From a virus, in IMG/VR virus record IMGVR_UViG_3300025168_000398, positions 1-30,779 of that record: a stretch of 30,779 bases of DNA. One strand, given 5' to 3'. The first letter of the stretch is position 1, and each line of letters begins with the position of its first letter. The notes beneath the pieces were generated by a model that was not told the origin of the DNA, made no database searches, and saw nothing but the letters and a program-made list of their open reading frames with translations. Positions 8,373 through 13,941 of the stretch are shown one piece after another. Position numbers and translations under genes: made by a program.

Positions 8373-8761
8373 GCTACTAAGTCCTCCCAAACAGGATTCA
8401 CATAAGGTTCATTAAAATCTCTATCTGCACACCAATCGTCGAATCGTTCTTCGATTTGGTCAGACAAGTAAACCGTCACGTTTTCCCGTGTGATGTTTTT
8501 CACAGCTTCGTAGTTTTCTTCACCTGGCGCAGATTGTGCTAAAAGCGACAAAGCCTCTAATAAACTGCCGCTTTTCTTCAGTACCATAGTCGAACACCAG
8601 TCTTGGTAGGTGATCGCCTCCCATTTCTCAGAATCATCTAGCTCATGCCACAAGAGCATTGCGAGATCCTGCTGAGTTTGTTCATCAACAAATTCCCAAT
8701 AATGGAAATCATGGACAGCTTCTTTGATCGCCTGGTCTGCTTTTCCGTTTTGAATGATCAT
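8369..8761 (-). CDS. Acidic early protein of unknown function (130 aa)
   Basis: GGAG lies before the ATG, and both ends overlap neighbours by ATGA-type junctions, so this is a firmly coupled operon member. The product is acidic and rich in Trp, Asp, Glu and Leu, with mostly helical character (QQDLAMLLWHELDDSEKWEA, SLLEALSLLAQ). It has no signal peptide and no membrane segment. I do not recognise the family. The position ahead of the annealing protein suggests an early host-takeover or anti-nuclease role, and strongly acidic early proteins are sometimes DNA mimics; that is speculation. Confidence 0.65.
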   Translation of the reverse strand: MIIQNGKADQAIKEAVHDFHYWEFVDEQTQQDLAMLLWHELDDSEKWEAITYQDWCSTMVLKKSGSLLEALSLLAQSAPGEENYEAVKNITRENVTVYLSDQIEERFDDWCADRDFNEPYVNPVWEDLVA

Positions 8762-8889
8762 AAAATTACTCCCGCATAAAATGCTAAACTGTTGGTGGTG
8801 ATAAGAATTGCCAATAAAAGGTAGCCAGGTCGCCGAGCTGCCTTATAACGTTTCAGGTTTGGCATAAATATAGTCGGTTGGTTTCGCAT
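8758..8889 (-). CDS. First gene of the leftward operon: single-pass membrane protein (43 aa)
   Basis: I chose the ATG at 8889 because GGGAGA lies six to seven bases upstream. A longer in-frame version from 8967 would run through the promoter/operator region. The N-terminal half is basic (PNLKRYKAARRPG) and the C-terminal half is one transmembrane segment (YLLLAILITTNSLAFYAGVIL), giving an N-in topology. The family is unknown. As the first gene expressed from the left promoter it may be an early membrane-acting or exclusion factor; function not shown. Confidence 0.55.
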   Translation of the reverse strand: MRNQPTIFMPNLKRYKAARRPGYLLLAILITTNSLAFYAGVIL

Positions 8890-8905
8890 ATTTTTTCTCC
8901 CAAAA

Positions 8906-8960
8906 TGTATATTAAAAGTACCAACTGCGATCAAGTATTGATCAGTTAATATTAAAAGTA
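8906..8960 (-). promoter_or_regulatory. Candidate left early promoter with two operator repeats
   Basis: On the minus strand TTGATC (8934-8929), a 17-base spacer and TATACA (8911-8906) form a reasonable sigma-70 promoter reading into the recombination operon. The 11-mer TATTAAAAGTA occurs at 8910-8920, between the promoter boxes, and at 8950-8960, exactly 40 bases apart. GATCAAGTA at 8929-8937 recurs at 10131-10139. The predicted start is close to the ribosome site, so the true start may differ. The rest of 8961-9029 is non-coding and shows nothing clear. Confidence 0.5.
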
Positions 8961-9029
8961 TACACAAACATGCAAAAAAAAGACTGAAATCGTGAGAAAT
9001 CAGCCGAAAGCTAGAAAAAAATGGCTAAA

Positions 9030-9617
9030 TCAAGAGTTTCGCCACCGCCGCCAAGCTTTAATTAAATGCGTTTTTGCAGCGTCCAGATGATATGTAGCAT
9101 TCTCATTAATAGGCAGAGCGCGATCTTTGTGAAAATCAATCAAGTTATCATACTCTCCTGGGCTTTCTTCAAAAGCTACTATCGCAATCACGCAAGTCAG
9201 CCCGTTTTTTCTAAAATAGAAACGTGATGCTTTGCATACACCAGCCACAGTTTGCCCGTTGGCATGCCTCCAAGATTTTTTAAAACAATTGTACATTCCA
9301 ACGCCTTTTCGCACTCGGCCAAAATGATGCGCGGCATTCAGATTTTGCAACAAATCTTCGGGTGGAAGATCTACCGTTATGTCCATCACGGTTTTTTTAA
9401 GAACTAGGTCTTCATAGCTGTACCCCAATTTTTTACAGTACAAGTCGTTAACGTAGAGATAGGTTCCGTCTTTTGCTACGATTGAAATACCACACGGCAA
9501 ATATTCAAGAATTGAATTAGCCAGATCGTCAACTTCAATTTCCTCATTCTCAAGTGCATCGGTTAGTTTCAGCTGAAACTGTTCGTAAGTTTCATTTCGA
9601 AAAAAATCTTTATCCAT
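9030..9617 (-). CDS. PAS-domain sensor-like protein in the immunity region
   Basis: The protein has 195 residues and GGGGAG lies about ten bases before the ATG. Residues 1-35 are helical and acidic. A PAS domain spans about 36-152, with hallmark segments PCGISIVAKDGTYLYVND, CKKLGYSYEDL and SWRHANGQTVAG, then two core strands (ASRFYFRK, CVIAIVAF). The remaining 40 residues end in a basic helix (LIKAWRRWRNS). There is no kinase, cyclase or DNA-binding domain. PAS folds bind haem, flavin or small ligands, or mediate dimerisation. The gene starts 24 bases after the repressor stop on the same strand, so the two are probably cotranscribed. I infer a signal input that modulates the repressor. Confidence 0.82.
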   Translation of the reverse strand: MDKDFFRNETYEQFQLKLTDALENEEIEVDDLANSILEYLPCGISIVAKDGTYLYVNDLYCKKLGYSYEDLVLKKTVMDITVDLPPEDLLQNLNAAHHFGRVRKGVGMYNCFKKSWRHANGQTVAGVCKASRFYFRKNGLTCVIAIVAFEESPGEYDNLIDFHKDRALPINENATYHLDAAKTHLIKAWRRWRNS

Positions 9618-9641
9618 AGCATGTATTCTCCCCAGATTGCG

Positions 9642-10031
9642 TTACTTTGCGGGAATCATTGAAACCGCTTGCTCGAAAGCAGACGTGTCCACCGCAGAAT
9701 CGCTCGTTTGATTTGTGTAAATGAAAACAGCCCAAGAGCTTAATTCTTGCACGGTCATATTGGCTCCAGATCGCTCGGCAACTTTTTCTAATTCAGAGAT
9801 GATCTCTAAATAACGATCTTTGTCTATATCTTGAGCATTTAAGTTTAAGATTCGAGTCTCAACCTTAAAAAACTCAGCTAATTTATCAAGGTTAACATCA
9901 CGTATTTCGTCAGTTTTCAACCAGCGTTGAAGCCCAGGCAAACTAATTCCAAAAGCGTTACAAAATTCTTTTTGTGAATGGTAACGATCCAAGATTAATT
10001 GACGTAGCATTTTTTTGTTTAGGCGAGCCAT
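9642..10031 (-). CDS. CI-like repressor with HTH but no peptidase domain
   Basis: The protein has 129 residues and GGAG lies just before the ATG. A helix-turn-helix of the lambda-repressor type covers about residues 8-60 (QKEFCNAFGIS, recognition helix LPGLQRWLKT, then LDKLAEFFKVE). The C-terminal 65 residues are helical (DRYLEIISELEKVAERSG) and probably oligomerise. There is no S24/LexA-like autoprotease domain, so SOS-driven self-cleavage is not expected. It is divergent from the Cro-like gene across a 187-base control region and is followed by the PAS gene. It is the likely lysogeny repressor acting on sites at about 8910-8960 and 10138-10219. Confidence 0.8.
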   Translation of the reverse strand: MARLNKKMLRQLILDRYHSQKEFCNAFGISLPGLQRWLKTDEIRDVNLDKLAEFFKVETRILNLNAQDIDKDRYLEIISELEKVAERSGANMTVQELSSWAVFIYTNQTSDSAVDTSAFEQAVSMIPAK

Positions 10032-10137
10032 TTTTACTCCTAGCAGCTCTCACTGCAAATTGGCTGTTTGACATGGATAAGCATTAATACTTATACCTCG
10101 TAGAAAAACCATAAAGTATCAATGACATCTGATCAAG

Positions 10138-10219
10138 TACTTTTAGTAACTTTCACTTGCATTAGCGTTATTTTGTATATAAATTATTACTAATAGTATT
10201 AATAAGTGTTTTAAAAGTA
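10138..10219 (+). promoter_or_regulatory. Right early promoter with operator palindromes
   Basis: Two 11-mers of form TACT-N3-AGTA lie at 10138-10148 and 10188-10198, exactly 50 bases apart. A related TTTTAAAAGTA at 10209-10219 touches the first base of the Cro-like start codon. Between them TTCACT (10152-10157), an 18-base spacer and TATATA (10176-10181) form a candidate rightward promoter. Operators would then lie just upstream of the -35 box, near the transcription start, and at the start codon. The repressor promoter on the other strand is not clear; bases 10032-10137 hold no gene. Confidence 0.5.
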
Positions 10220-10428
10220 TGAATCATAGTCGCCTAGTCCAACAATCAATGACATCCAGCGGTTGCAAAACTTATACGGCCTTTGCCCAAGAAGTAGGAG
10301 TGACGCGCCAGGCTGTGATGATTTGGCTTAAAAACAATTATGTACCAGAAAAATCTCGAGGACTCGTTGCTAATGCAAGCAATGGGGTGGTCGAGGCTCG
10401 TTTTTTTACACCACTTTGGGAGAAGTGA
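10219..10428 (+). CDS. Cro-like HTH protein
   Basis: The protein has 69 residues, the first gene rightward of the control region and divergent from the repressor. The helix-turn-helix is about residues 18-45 (TYTAFAQEVGVTRQAVMIWL), as in Cro/YdaS-type proteins. There is no good Shine-Dalgarno before the ATG and the leader would be about 30 bases, so initiation may be weak or regulated; an operator-like site overlaps the start codon. The expected role is repression of the repressor gene and commitment to lytic growth, inferred from position and fold. Confidence 0.78.
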   Translation: MNHSRLVQQSMTSSGCKTYTAFAQEVGVTRQAVMIWLKNNYVPEKSRGLVANASNGVVEARFFTPLWEK

Positions 10429-10429
10429 A

Positions 10430-10723
10430 ATGGAAGCACAACAAATAGGTCTTTTTGATGTCCCAGCGCCCTATCAACGCACCAGCACCACCAGTAAAGC
10501 AGCGGCAAAGAAAATTGAGCCTAAGGCCAAAAATCTGCGCATGCGGGTTTTTACCTTCATAAAAGAGTGTGGGCTGAGAGGCGCAACCAACAATGAAATA
10601 GCGGTTGGCACAGGCATATTGCTCGCAACCGTTTGCGCCAGGCGGAACGAATTATCAAAAGTTTACAGCATTCTTGATACAGGTCGTCGCCGTGAAGGTT
10701 CGTCTGTTTGGGTTGCTGTCTAA
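10430..10723 (+). CDS. Winged-helix DNA-binding protein
   Basis: The protein has 97 residues. The ATG at 10430 follows GGGAGAAG and comes one base after the Cro-like stop; a longer in-frame version would overlap that gene heavily. Residues 1-36 are a flexible, Ala/Lys-rich tail. Residues 37-97 form a winged helix: RVFTFIKECG, then GATNNEIAVGTGILLATVCARRNELSKV, and a wing DTGRRREGSSVWVAV. Such domains are common in phage early regions, either as regulators or as origin-binding proteins. Its place just before the structured stretch and the P-like gene allows an O-like initiator role, but it is shorter than usual for that. Confidence 0.65.
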   Translation: MEAQQIGLFDVPAPYQRTSTTSKAAAKKIEPKAKNLRMRVFTFIKECGLRGATNNEIAVGTGILLATVCARRNELSKVYSILDTGRRREGSSVWVAV

Positions 10724-10765
10724 AACATCATCGTCAGGACTGGGCCGTCTATCTCAGAGCCGCGA

Positions 10766-10913
10766 ATAACCGAGCGGTATAGCAAGAAAGGTTACTCGGA
10801 TTGGCCAGCGTAAGAAGCTGGATAGTGTGGAAACTAGGCCCGATCCCTCCTAAGTCAGTCGCAAGCTGATGGAGATAAACATCGAGATAAAGAGTTTGCG
10901 ATGTGGGACGGGC
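10766..10913 (+). ncRNA. Candidate structured RNA / leader before replication gene
   Basis: There is no gene in 10724-10932, but the sequence folds well by eye. CCGAG 10770-10774 pairs with CTCGG 10795-10799. CCAGC 10805-10809 pairs with GCTGG 10817-10821. A long hairpin has 10838-10847 pairing with 10905-10913 (nine pairs, one bulge), then 10858-10867 with 10893-10902 (ten pairs, two G-U), then GATG 10868-10871 with CATC 10880-10883. GAGATAAA occurs twice (10872-10879, 10884-10891). A rival hairpin (10847-10850/10871-10874 and 10855-10858/10866-10869) excludes the inner stem. The ribosome site of the next gene starts about ten bases after the outer stem. It may be a regulatory leader, a small RNA or origin DNA. 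Confidence 0.45.
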
Positions 10914-10932
10914 GTTGTCTATGGGGATAAAG

Positions 10933-11271
10933 ATGCAAGATCGAGAGAAGAGATTAAGAGCCAATTGGGTGTGGATGAAGCTGCATGAGATGTACGGTAA
11001 CAGTTTTACCAAATCGTTTGGCCACCAAGCTTCAGACACCTGGGTGAATGGGCTGGCACTGCTGGACAAAAGCGAAGTCGTGGAAGGACTAAACAAACTA
11101 CTGATCGACGGACATGTCTTTCCTCCCTCCCTCCCTGAATTTATTAAGTTGGGGAAGCGGGTAAAAAAACCTGCTTACCACAATGTTCTTACCCTGCCAA
11201 AACTCAGAACGGAAGAAGAAAGAACGCATGGCCTCACGCAAATCAAAAACGTCCTGGCGAAAATTAAATAA
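10933..11271 (+). CDS. Lambda P-like replication protein (helicase loader), putative
   Basis: The protein has 112 residues. The ATG at 10933 has GGGGA five bases upstream; in-frame starts at 10903 and 10921 lie inside the hairpin or the ribosome site. The region WVWMKLHEMYGNSFTKSFG, then DTWVNGLALLDKSEVVEGL and PPSLPEFIKLGK, matches the pattern of phage replication P-type proteins (W...YG...FG...W...L...GL...PPSLPEF). Those proteins bring the host DnaB helicase to the phage origin. The protein is shorter than lambda P and seems to hold mainly the conserved part. It overlaps the next small gene. Confidence 0.62.
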   Translation: MQDREKRLRANWVWMKLHEMYGNSFTKSFGHQASDTWVNGLALLDKSEVVEGLNKLLIDGHVFPPSLPEFIKLGKRVKKPAYHNVLTLPKLRTEEERTHGLTQIKNVLAKIK

Positions 11272-11416
11272 GTATGTTTTGGAGAATGGCAAACATCGAA
11301 TTGTTGCAGGGCGAACTCAAGATAGATGGAGTTATTTGGTTTATGAAAATGGCAAGATACTTAAAAACTTCTTTGATCTTACTGAAGCAAAGGAGTTCGT
11401 GAATGAGCTTACCTAA
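11228..11416 (+). CDS. Small basic hypothetical protein (62 aa)
   Basis: It starts at the ATG at 11228 after a purine-rich stretch (GGAAGAAGAAAG), overlapping the end of the P-like gene by 44 bases. The N-terminus is Lys/Arg/Ser-rich (MASRKSKTSWRKLNKYV), followed by a beta-like segment (HRIVAGRTQDRWSYLVYENG) and a helix (LTEAKEFVNEL). No family is recognised. The small mixed alpha/beta fold and basic charge allow nucleic-acid contact. The start is uncertain because the ribosome site is weak. Confidence 0.5.
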   Translation: MASRKSKTSWRKLNKYVLENGKHRIVAGRTQDRWSYLVYENGKILKNFFDLTEAKEFVNELT

Positions 11417-11720
11417 CGAACATATGGTCGAGAAATGGCTAAATGACTTAGGTGAATCAGATCATGCCTATGCGGCCGCATGCGCAGAATTTACCGCTGC
11501 CAAAGAAGGCTTAAAGGTGGCAAAAGCTATTGCGATGCCGACCTCTGGCACTGTAGCCGAGCGTGAAAGACAAGCTCTTTTATCGCCTGAATACGATACA
11601 GCTGTTAAAAAATTAACCGCAGCGGAATACGAAAAAATATTGATCCACACACAAAGGGAGCAATGGATCATGGGTATCGATGTCTGGCGGTCAATCAATG
11701 CAAATCAGAGAAGATCATGA
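11403..11720 (+). CDS. Helical early protein of unknown function (105 aa)
   Basis: AAAGGAG lies at good spacing before the ATG, and the gene overlaps the previous one by 14 bases. The product is almost entirely helical and Ala/Glu/Lys-rich (AYAAACAEFTAAKEGLKVAK, TAAEYEKILIHTQREQWIMG), with no membrane segment. The C-terminus carries a Trp-rich helix and ends QRRS. I cannot name a family. Between the P-like and NinG-like genes it probably belongs to replication or recombination accessory functions. Confidence 0.6.
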   Translation: MSLPNEHMVEKWLNDLGESDHAYAAACAEFTAAKEGLKVAKAIAMPTSGTVAERERQALLSPEYDTAVKKLTAAEYEKILIHTQREQWIMGIDVWRSINANQRRS

Positions 11721-12151
11721 TCAAACGAGACGCCTTAGACAATTGGTTTTCATTATGTGTAAGAGAGCGTGCGTATTGGACATGCGAGCGAACCAAGTTT
11801 ATTAGCTTAGACGGCCAAGCGGCTGGCAAATCTCAGTCCCTGGAATGTTGCCATATCTATGGTCGTAGAAACAAAAATGTGCGTTGGAATGGCATGAATG
11901 CAGTTTCACTGACGCATTATGAACACCGATATTTTACTGAAAACCCAGCACAATTTATCCGATGGCTGAATGATTACCTGGGCGAAGAACACATGGAAAT
12001 TTTAAGGGAGCGAGTCAATGACGTGCGCATCAAGTATTCAAAGGCCGAAAGAAAAGAAATCTCAAAACACTATCGACTTGAATTTAGGCGAATGCGAAAA
12101 CTCAGAGACGAAGGGCAAACAGGCCGCATTGAGTTTCAGAATTACGACTAA
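11717..12151 (+). CDS. NinG/Rap-like HNH recombination protein, putative
   Basis: The protein has 144 residues. The start at 11717 overlaps the upstream stop (ATGA). The pattern WFSLCVRERAYWTCERT, then LECCHIYGRRNKNVRWNGMN, AVSLTHYEHRYF, and RWLNDYLGEEHMEILRERVN resembles NinG/Rap proteins: a Cys-containing first half, a conserved His in a GHY-like motif (here CCHIYGR), and a C-terminal helix Y..L....G.E....L. NinG-type proteins process branched recombination intermediates. The paired Cys residues of typical zinc motifs are only partly present, so metal binding may differ. It lies in the nin-like region between replication and late-regulator genes. Confidence 0.6.
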   Translation: MIKRDALDNWFSLCVRERAYWTCERTKFISLDGQAAGKSQSLECCHIYGRRNKNVRWNGMNAVSLTHYEHRYFTENPAQFIRWLNDYLGEEHMEILRERVNDVRIKYSKAERKEISKHYRLEFRRMRKLRDEGQTGRIEFQNYD

Positions 12152-12174
12152 CTTTGACATTCCGAGGCAGAACA

Positions 12175-12342
12175 TTGTTCGAACTTAGATTAAAAGTCAT
12201 TGAAGACGGAGATATGGATGTCCTGGTACTTAAGGATGGTCGTTCTTGTGTACTCGAATGCCGAGCGATTGAGGCCGAAGAACTAGACGATGGTTTACAT
12301 ATTTATCCTGGCGAATGGGAGGAGATAGAAATTGCACAATGA
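12175..12342 (+). CDS. Small acidic hypothetical protein (start uncertain)
   Basis: I place the start at the TTG at 12175 because GAGG lies seven bases before it, giving 55 residues. An in-frame TTG at 12154 (62 residues) and an ATG at 12214 are alternatives. The product is acidic with beta-like alternation (LRLKVIEDGDMDVLVLKDGR, HIYPGEWEEIEI). It has no recognised family. Its final bases contain the ribosome site of the next gene (GGGAGGAG), so translation of the two is probably linked. Confidence 0.45.
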   Translation: MFELRLKVIEDGDMDVLVLKDGRSCVLECRAIEAEELDDGLHIYPGEWEEIEIAQ

Positions 12343-12691
12343 TTGGCTGTCTCAGTTATTAGATGAATGGGCTATCTGGTGGTCAAACGCAGAGCATGGC
12401 TCATACCCTAGCAGCACGGCCATCTGGCGGATATTACATTCCCCAGGGGACTCTGGTTTTGAAAGTTCGTTACCAAAAGGCGTTATCCCTCCGGCCGGAT
12501 TGAACAAGATTAACCTGGCGATGAATGCTTTGTTGCATTCTGATTGCGGAGAAGCCGTAGCTGTCGTCCGATATTTGTACTTATATGGACGTGAACGGAC
12601 TACCTACGATCTAAAACTTTCACAAACACGTTTCTACACACTCAAAGCCCAGGGTGAGGCGTGTCTTAAAGGATTTTTAAAGGCTGCATAA
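12332..12691 (+). CDS. Q-like antiterminator / late regulator, putative
   Basis: The protein has 119 residues and starts on TTG at 12332; GGAGGAG seven bases upstream supports this start. The N-terminal part (LLDEWAIWWSNAEHGSYPSS) and the C-terminal helices (EAVAVVRYLYLYGRERTTYD, LSQTRFYTLKAQGEACLKGF) follow the layout of phage antitermination Q and related small late regulators, with an HTH-like end. It is the last gene before the methyltransferase and the late region, the usual position for Q. Such proteins let RNA polymerase pass terminators. The assignment rests on pattern and position. Confidence 0.5.
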   Translation: MHNDWLSQLLDEWAIWWSNAEHGSYPSSTAIWRILHSPGDSGFESSLPKGVIPPAGLNKINLAMNALLHSDCGEAVAVVRYLYLYGRERTTYDLKLSQTRFYTLKAQGEACLKGFLKAA

Positions 12692-12692
12692 T

Positions 12693-13364
12693 GTGGATAT
12701 TGCCGAAGAATTACCCACTGTCATCTCACTATGTAGCGGATATGGTGGAATCGAGCGAGGACTTGAGCTTGCTGGATACAATCATCAGCTCATCGCTTTT
12801 TGTGAGATCGAAGCCTATGTCGGGAAGCTCACTCTTGAGAAAATGGAAAAGGGACAAATGGTTTCAGCGCCTTTGTGGACAGATCTTAAAACCTTCCCAG
12901 CACAGATCTTTCGAGACAAGGTTGATCTCTTACTTGCAGGCTATCCCTGCCAACCGTTTAGCCAAGCCGGTCGAAGGGGGGGGGAAGATGATCCACGGCA
13001 CCTATGGCCCTACATCAAGGAACACATCAGAACAATTAGACCTGTTCGATGTTTCTTTGAGAACGTGCAAGGACACATCACGCTGGGACTCTCCACAGTC
13101 ATCTCAGATCTGGAAGAATTGGGTTATCGCACAACGTGGGGAATATTCTCAGCGGAAGAAGTCGGCGCTCCGCATCAAAGAAAAAGAGTGTTTATCTTGG
13201 CCGACGCCGGAAGCGTGGACAATACAAAAATATTCTCTGCAAAAAGATGGGCAGAAAAAGACACAGAGATCGAAGAATTTAACATCGATGGCATTGAATG
13301 GGGAGCTTTCCCAGCCAGACCAGGACAAGACCAGCATGAATGGGAAGAACCAAGAGTCCTCTAA
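12693..13364 (+). CDS. Cytosine-5 DNA methyltransferase, catalytic part (motifs I-VIII)
   Basis: The protein has 223 residues and starts on GTG at 12693. It transfers a methyl group from S-adenosylmethionine to cytosine C5. Motif I is at 11-21 (ISLCSGYGGIE), motif IV at 84-90 (YPCQPFS, nucleophile Cys86), motif VI at 123-127 (ENVQG) and motif VIII at 162-168 (QRKRVFI). A segment FPARPGQDQHEWEEP near the end is also seen in intact family members. The protein stops there, without target-recognition region or motifs IX and X; these lie in the overlapping +1 frame (12988-13773). A nine-G run at 12976-12984 encodes part of RRGGE after motif IV. Probable roles are protection from host restriction or marking of phage DNA. 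Confidence 0.88.
   Translation: MDIAEELPTVISLCSGYGGIERGLELAGYNHQLIAFCEIEAYVGKLTLEKMEKGQMVSAPLWTDLKTFPAQIFRDKVDLLLAGYPCQPFSQAGRRGGEDDPRHLWPYIKEHIRTIRPVRCFFENVQGHITLGLSTVISDLEELGYRTTWGIFSAEEVGAPHQRKRVFILADAGSVDNTKIFSAKRWAEKDTEIEEFNIDGIEWGAFPARPGQDQHEWEEPRVL
12976..12984 (+). repeat. Nine-G tract: possible ribosome site and slippage site
   Basis: Nine consecutive G residues lie inside the catalytic methyltransferase frame. They end three bases before the ATG at 12988 that would start the second frame. A G-run can pair with the anti-Shine-Dalgarno CCUCC using G-U wobble, at suitable spacing. Homopolymers of this length are also prone to slippage during replication and to sequencing error, so copy number needs checking. 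Confidence 0.5.
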
Positions 13365-13773
13365 CTGGCTGACACCTAGAGTCCTTGAGGTTGATGAAAG
13401 CTATGAAAATTATCAACAACGCATGGTTAATTCAAAAAATCCCAAAAACATAGGGAAAAAAAGACCGAGTAATTTAACTATGCAGGTAAAATTACAAGAT
13501 AACTGGCCGACGCCCAGAGCCAGCAACCCTGGAAGTCGTCCAAACGGAAAAGGCGGCAAAATACTTGCCGAAGAGGTTCGAAAAATGGCAGAAAAGCGGT
13601 CTGGCAAATTAAATCCTGATTGGTGCGAGCAATTGATGGGGCTGCCTGTTGGCTGGACAAAAATAGACGATGCTGATGATCGCATTTCGCGATTGATGGC
13701 TATTGGCAATGGTGTGGTGCCACAAACTGCGGCATTAGCCTGGGAAACTCTGAGTGAAAAGATTAAACAATAA
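12988..13773 (+). CDS. Second methyltransferase polypeptide: target-recognition region and motifs IX/X in the +1 frame
   Basis: From the ATG at 12988 the +1 frame encodes 261 residues and overlaps the catalytic gene by 377 bases. The early part (HGTYGPTS, KDTSRWDSP, WKNWVIAQRGEYSQRKKSAL) and repeated WPTP-type boxes (WPTP at 71-74, NWLTP at 126-130, NWPTP at 172-176) are patterns I recall from phage methyltransferase variable regions. The C-terminus has LNPDWCEQLMGLPVGW (about 208-223) and AIGNGVVPQTAALAW (238-252), which fit motifs IX and X. The frame is also open upstream to 12691, but that part does not look like protein. It would dimerise with the catalytic half to make an active enzyme. 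A frameshifted single gene is the alternative. Confidence 0.68.
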   Translation: MIHGTYGPTSRNTSEQLDLFDVSLRTCKDTSRWDSPQSSQIWKNWVIAQRGEYSQRKKSALRIKEKECLSWPTPEAWTIQKYSLQKDGQKKTQRSKNLTSMALNGELSQPDQDKTSMNGKNQESSNWLTPRVLEVDESYENYQQRMVNSKNPKNIGKKRPSNLTMQVKLQDNWPTPRASNPGSRPNGKGGKILAEEVRKMAEKRSGKLNPDWCEQLMGLPVGWTKIDDADDRISRLMAIGNGVVPQTAALAWETLSEKIKQ

Positions 13774-13785
13774 GAAGGAAATCAC

Positions 13786-13941
13786 ATGAATATTATTGAA
13801 ATTTGTTTTGGAGCAGCCGTCGTTTACGGTTTGTATCGACTCTGGAAACAGCTGTCTAAGAAAGACGACATATTGCCTGAGATACCATTAAAAAAAGTGA
13901 CACCGATCAAAAAGAAGACGGTACGCAAGAAAAAACAGTGA
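13786..13941 (+). CDS. Small membrane-anchored Lys-rich protein (51 aa)
   Basis: AAGGA lies six to seven bases before the ATG. A hydrophobic N-terminal segment (about residues 2-18, NIIEICFGAAVVYGLYRLW) probably anchors the protein in the inner membrane. The rest is strongly basic (KKVTPIKKKTVRKKKQ) and likely cytoplasmic or lipid-bound. The stop overlaps the next start (GTGA). The family is unknown. As the first gene of the exported-protein cassette it may be a small lysis or envelope factor. Confidence 0.6.
   Translation: MNIIEICFGAAVVYGLYRLWKQLSKKDDILPEIPLKKVTPIKKKTVRKKKQ

Noticed and set aside
12691-12987. Start of the second methyltransferase frame at ATG 12691, overlapping the previous stop
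   Set aside because: Over this stretch the frame does not resemble any family, while the other frame carries clear methyltransferase motifs. The family-like sequence begins only after the G tract.
13365-13773. Methyltransferase as a simple pseudogene broken by a frameshift
   Set aside because: Not excluded, but disfavoured: both frames look protein-like over several hundred bases and the second frame has its own start signal. A recent single indel would not explain that.
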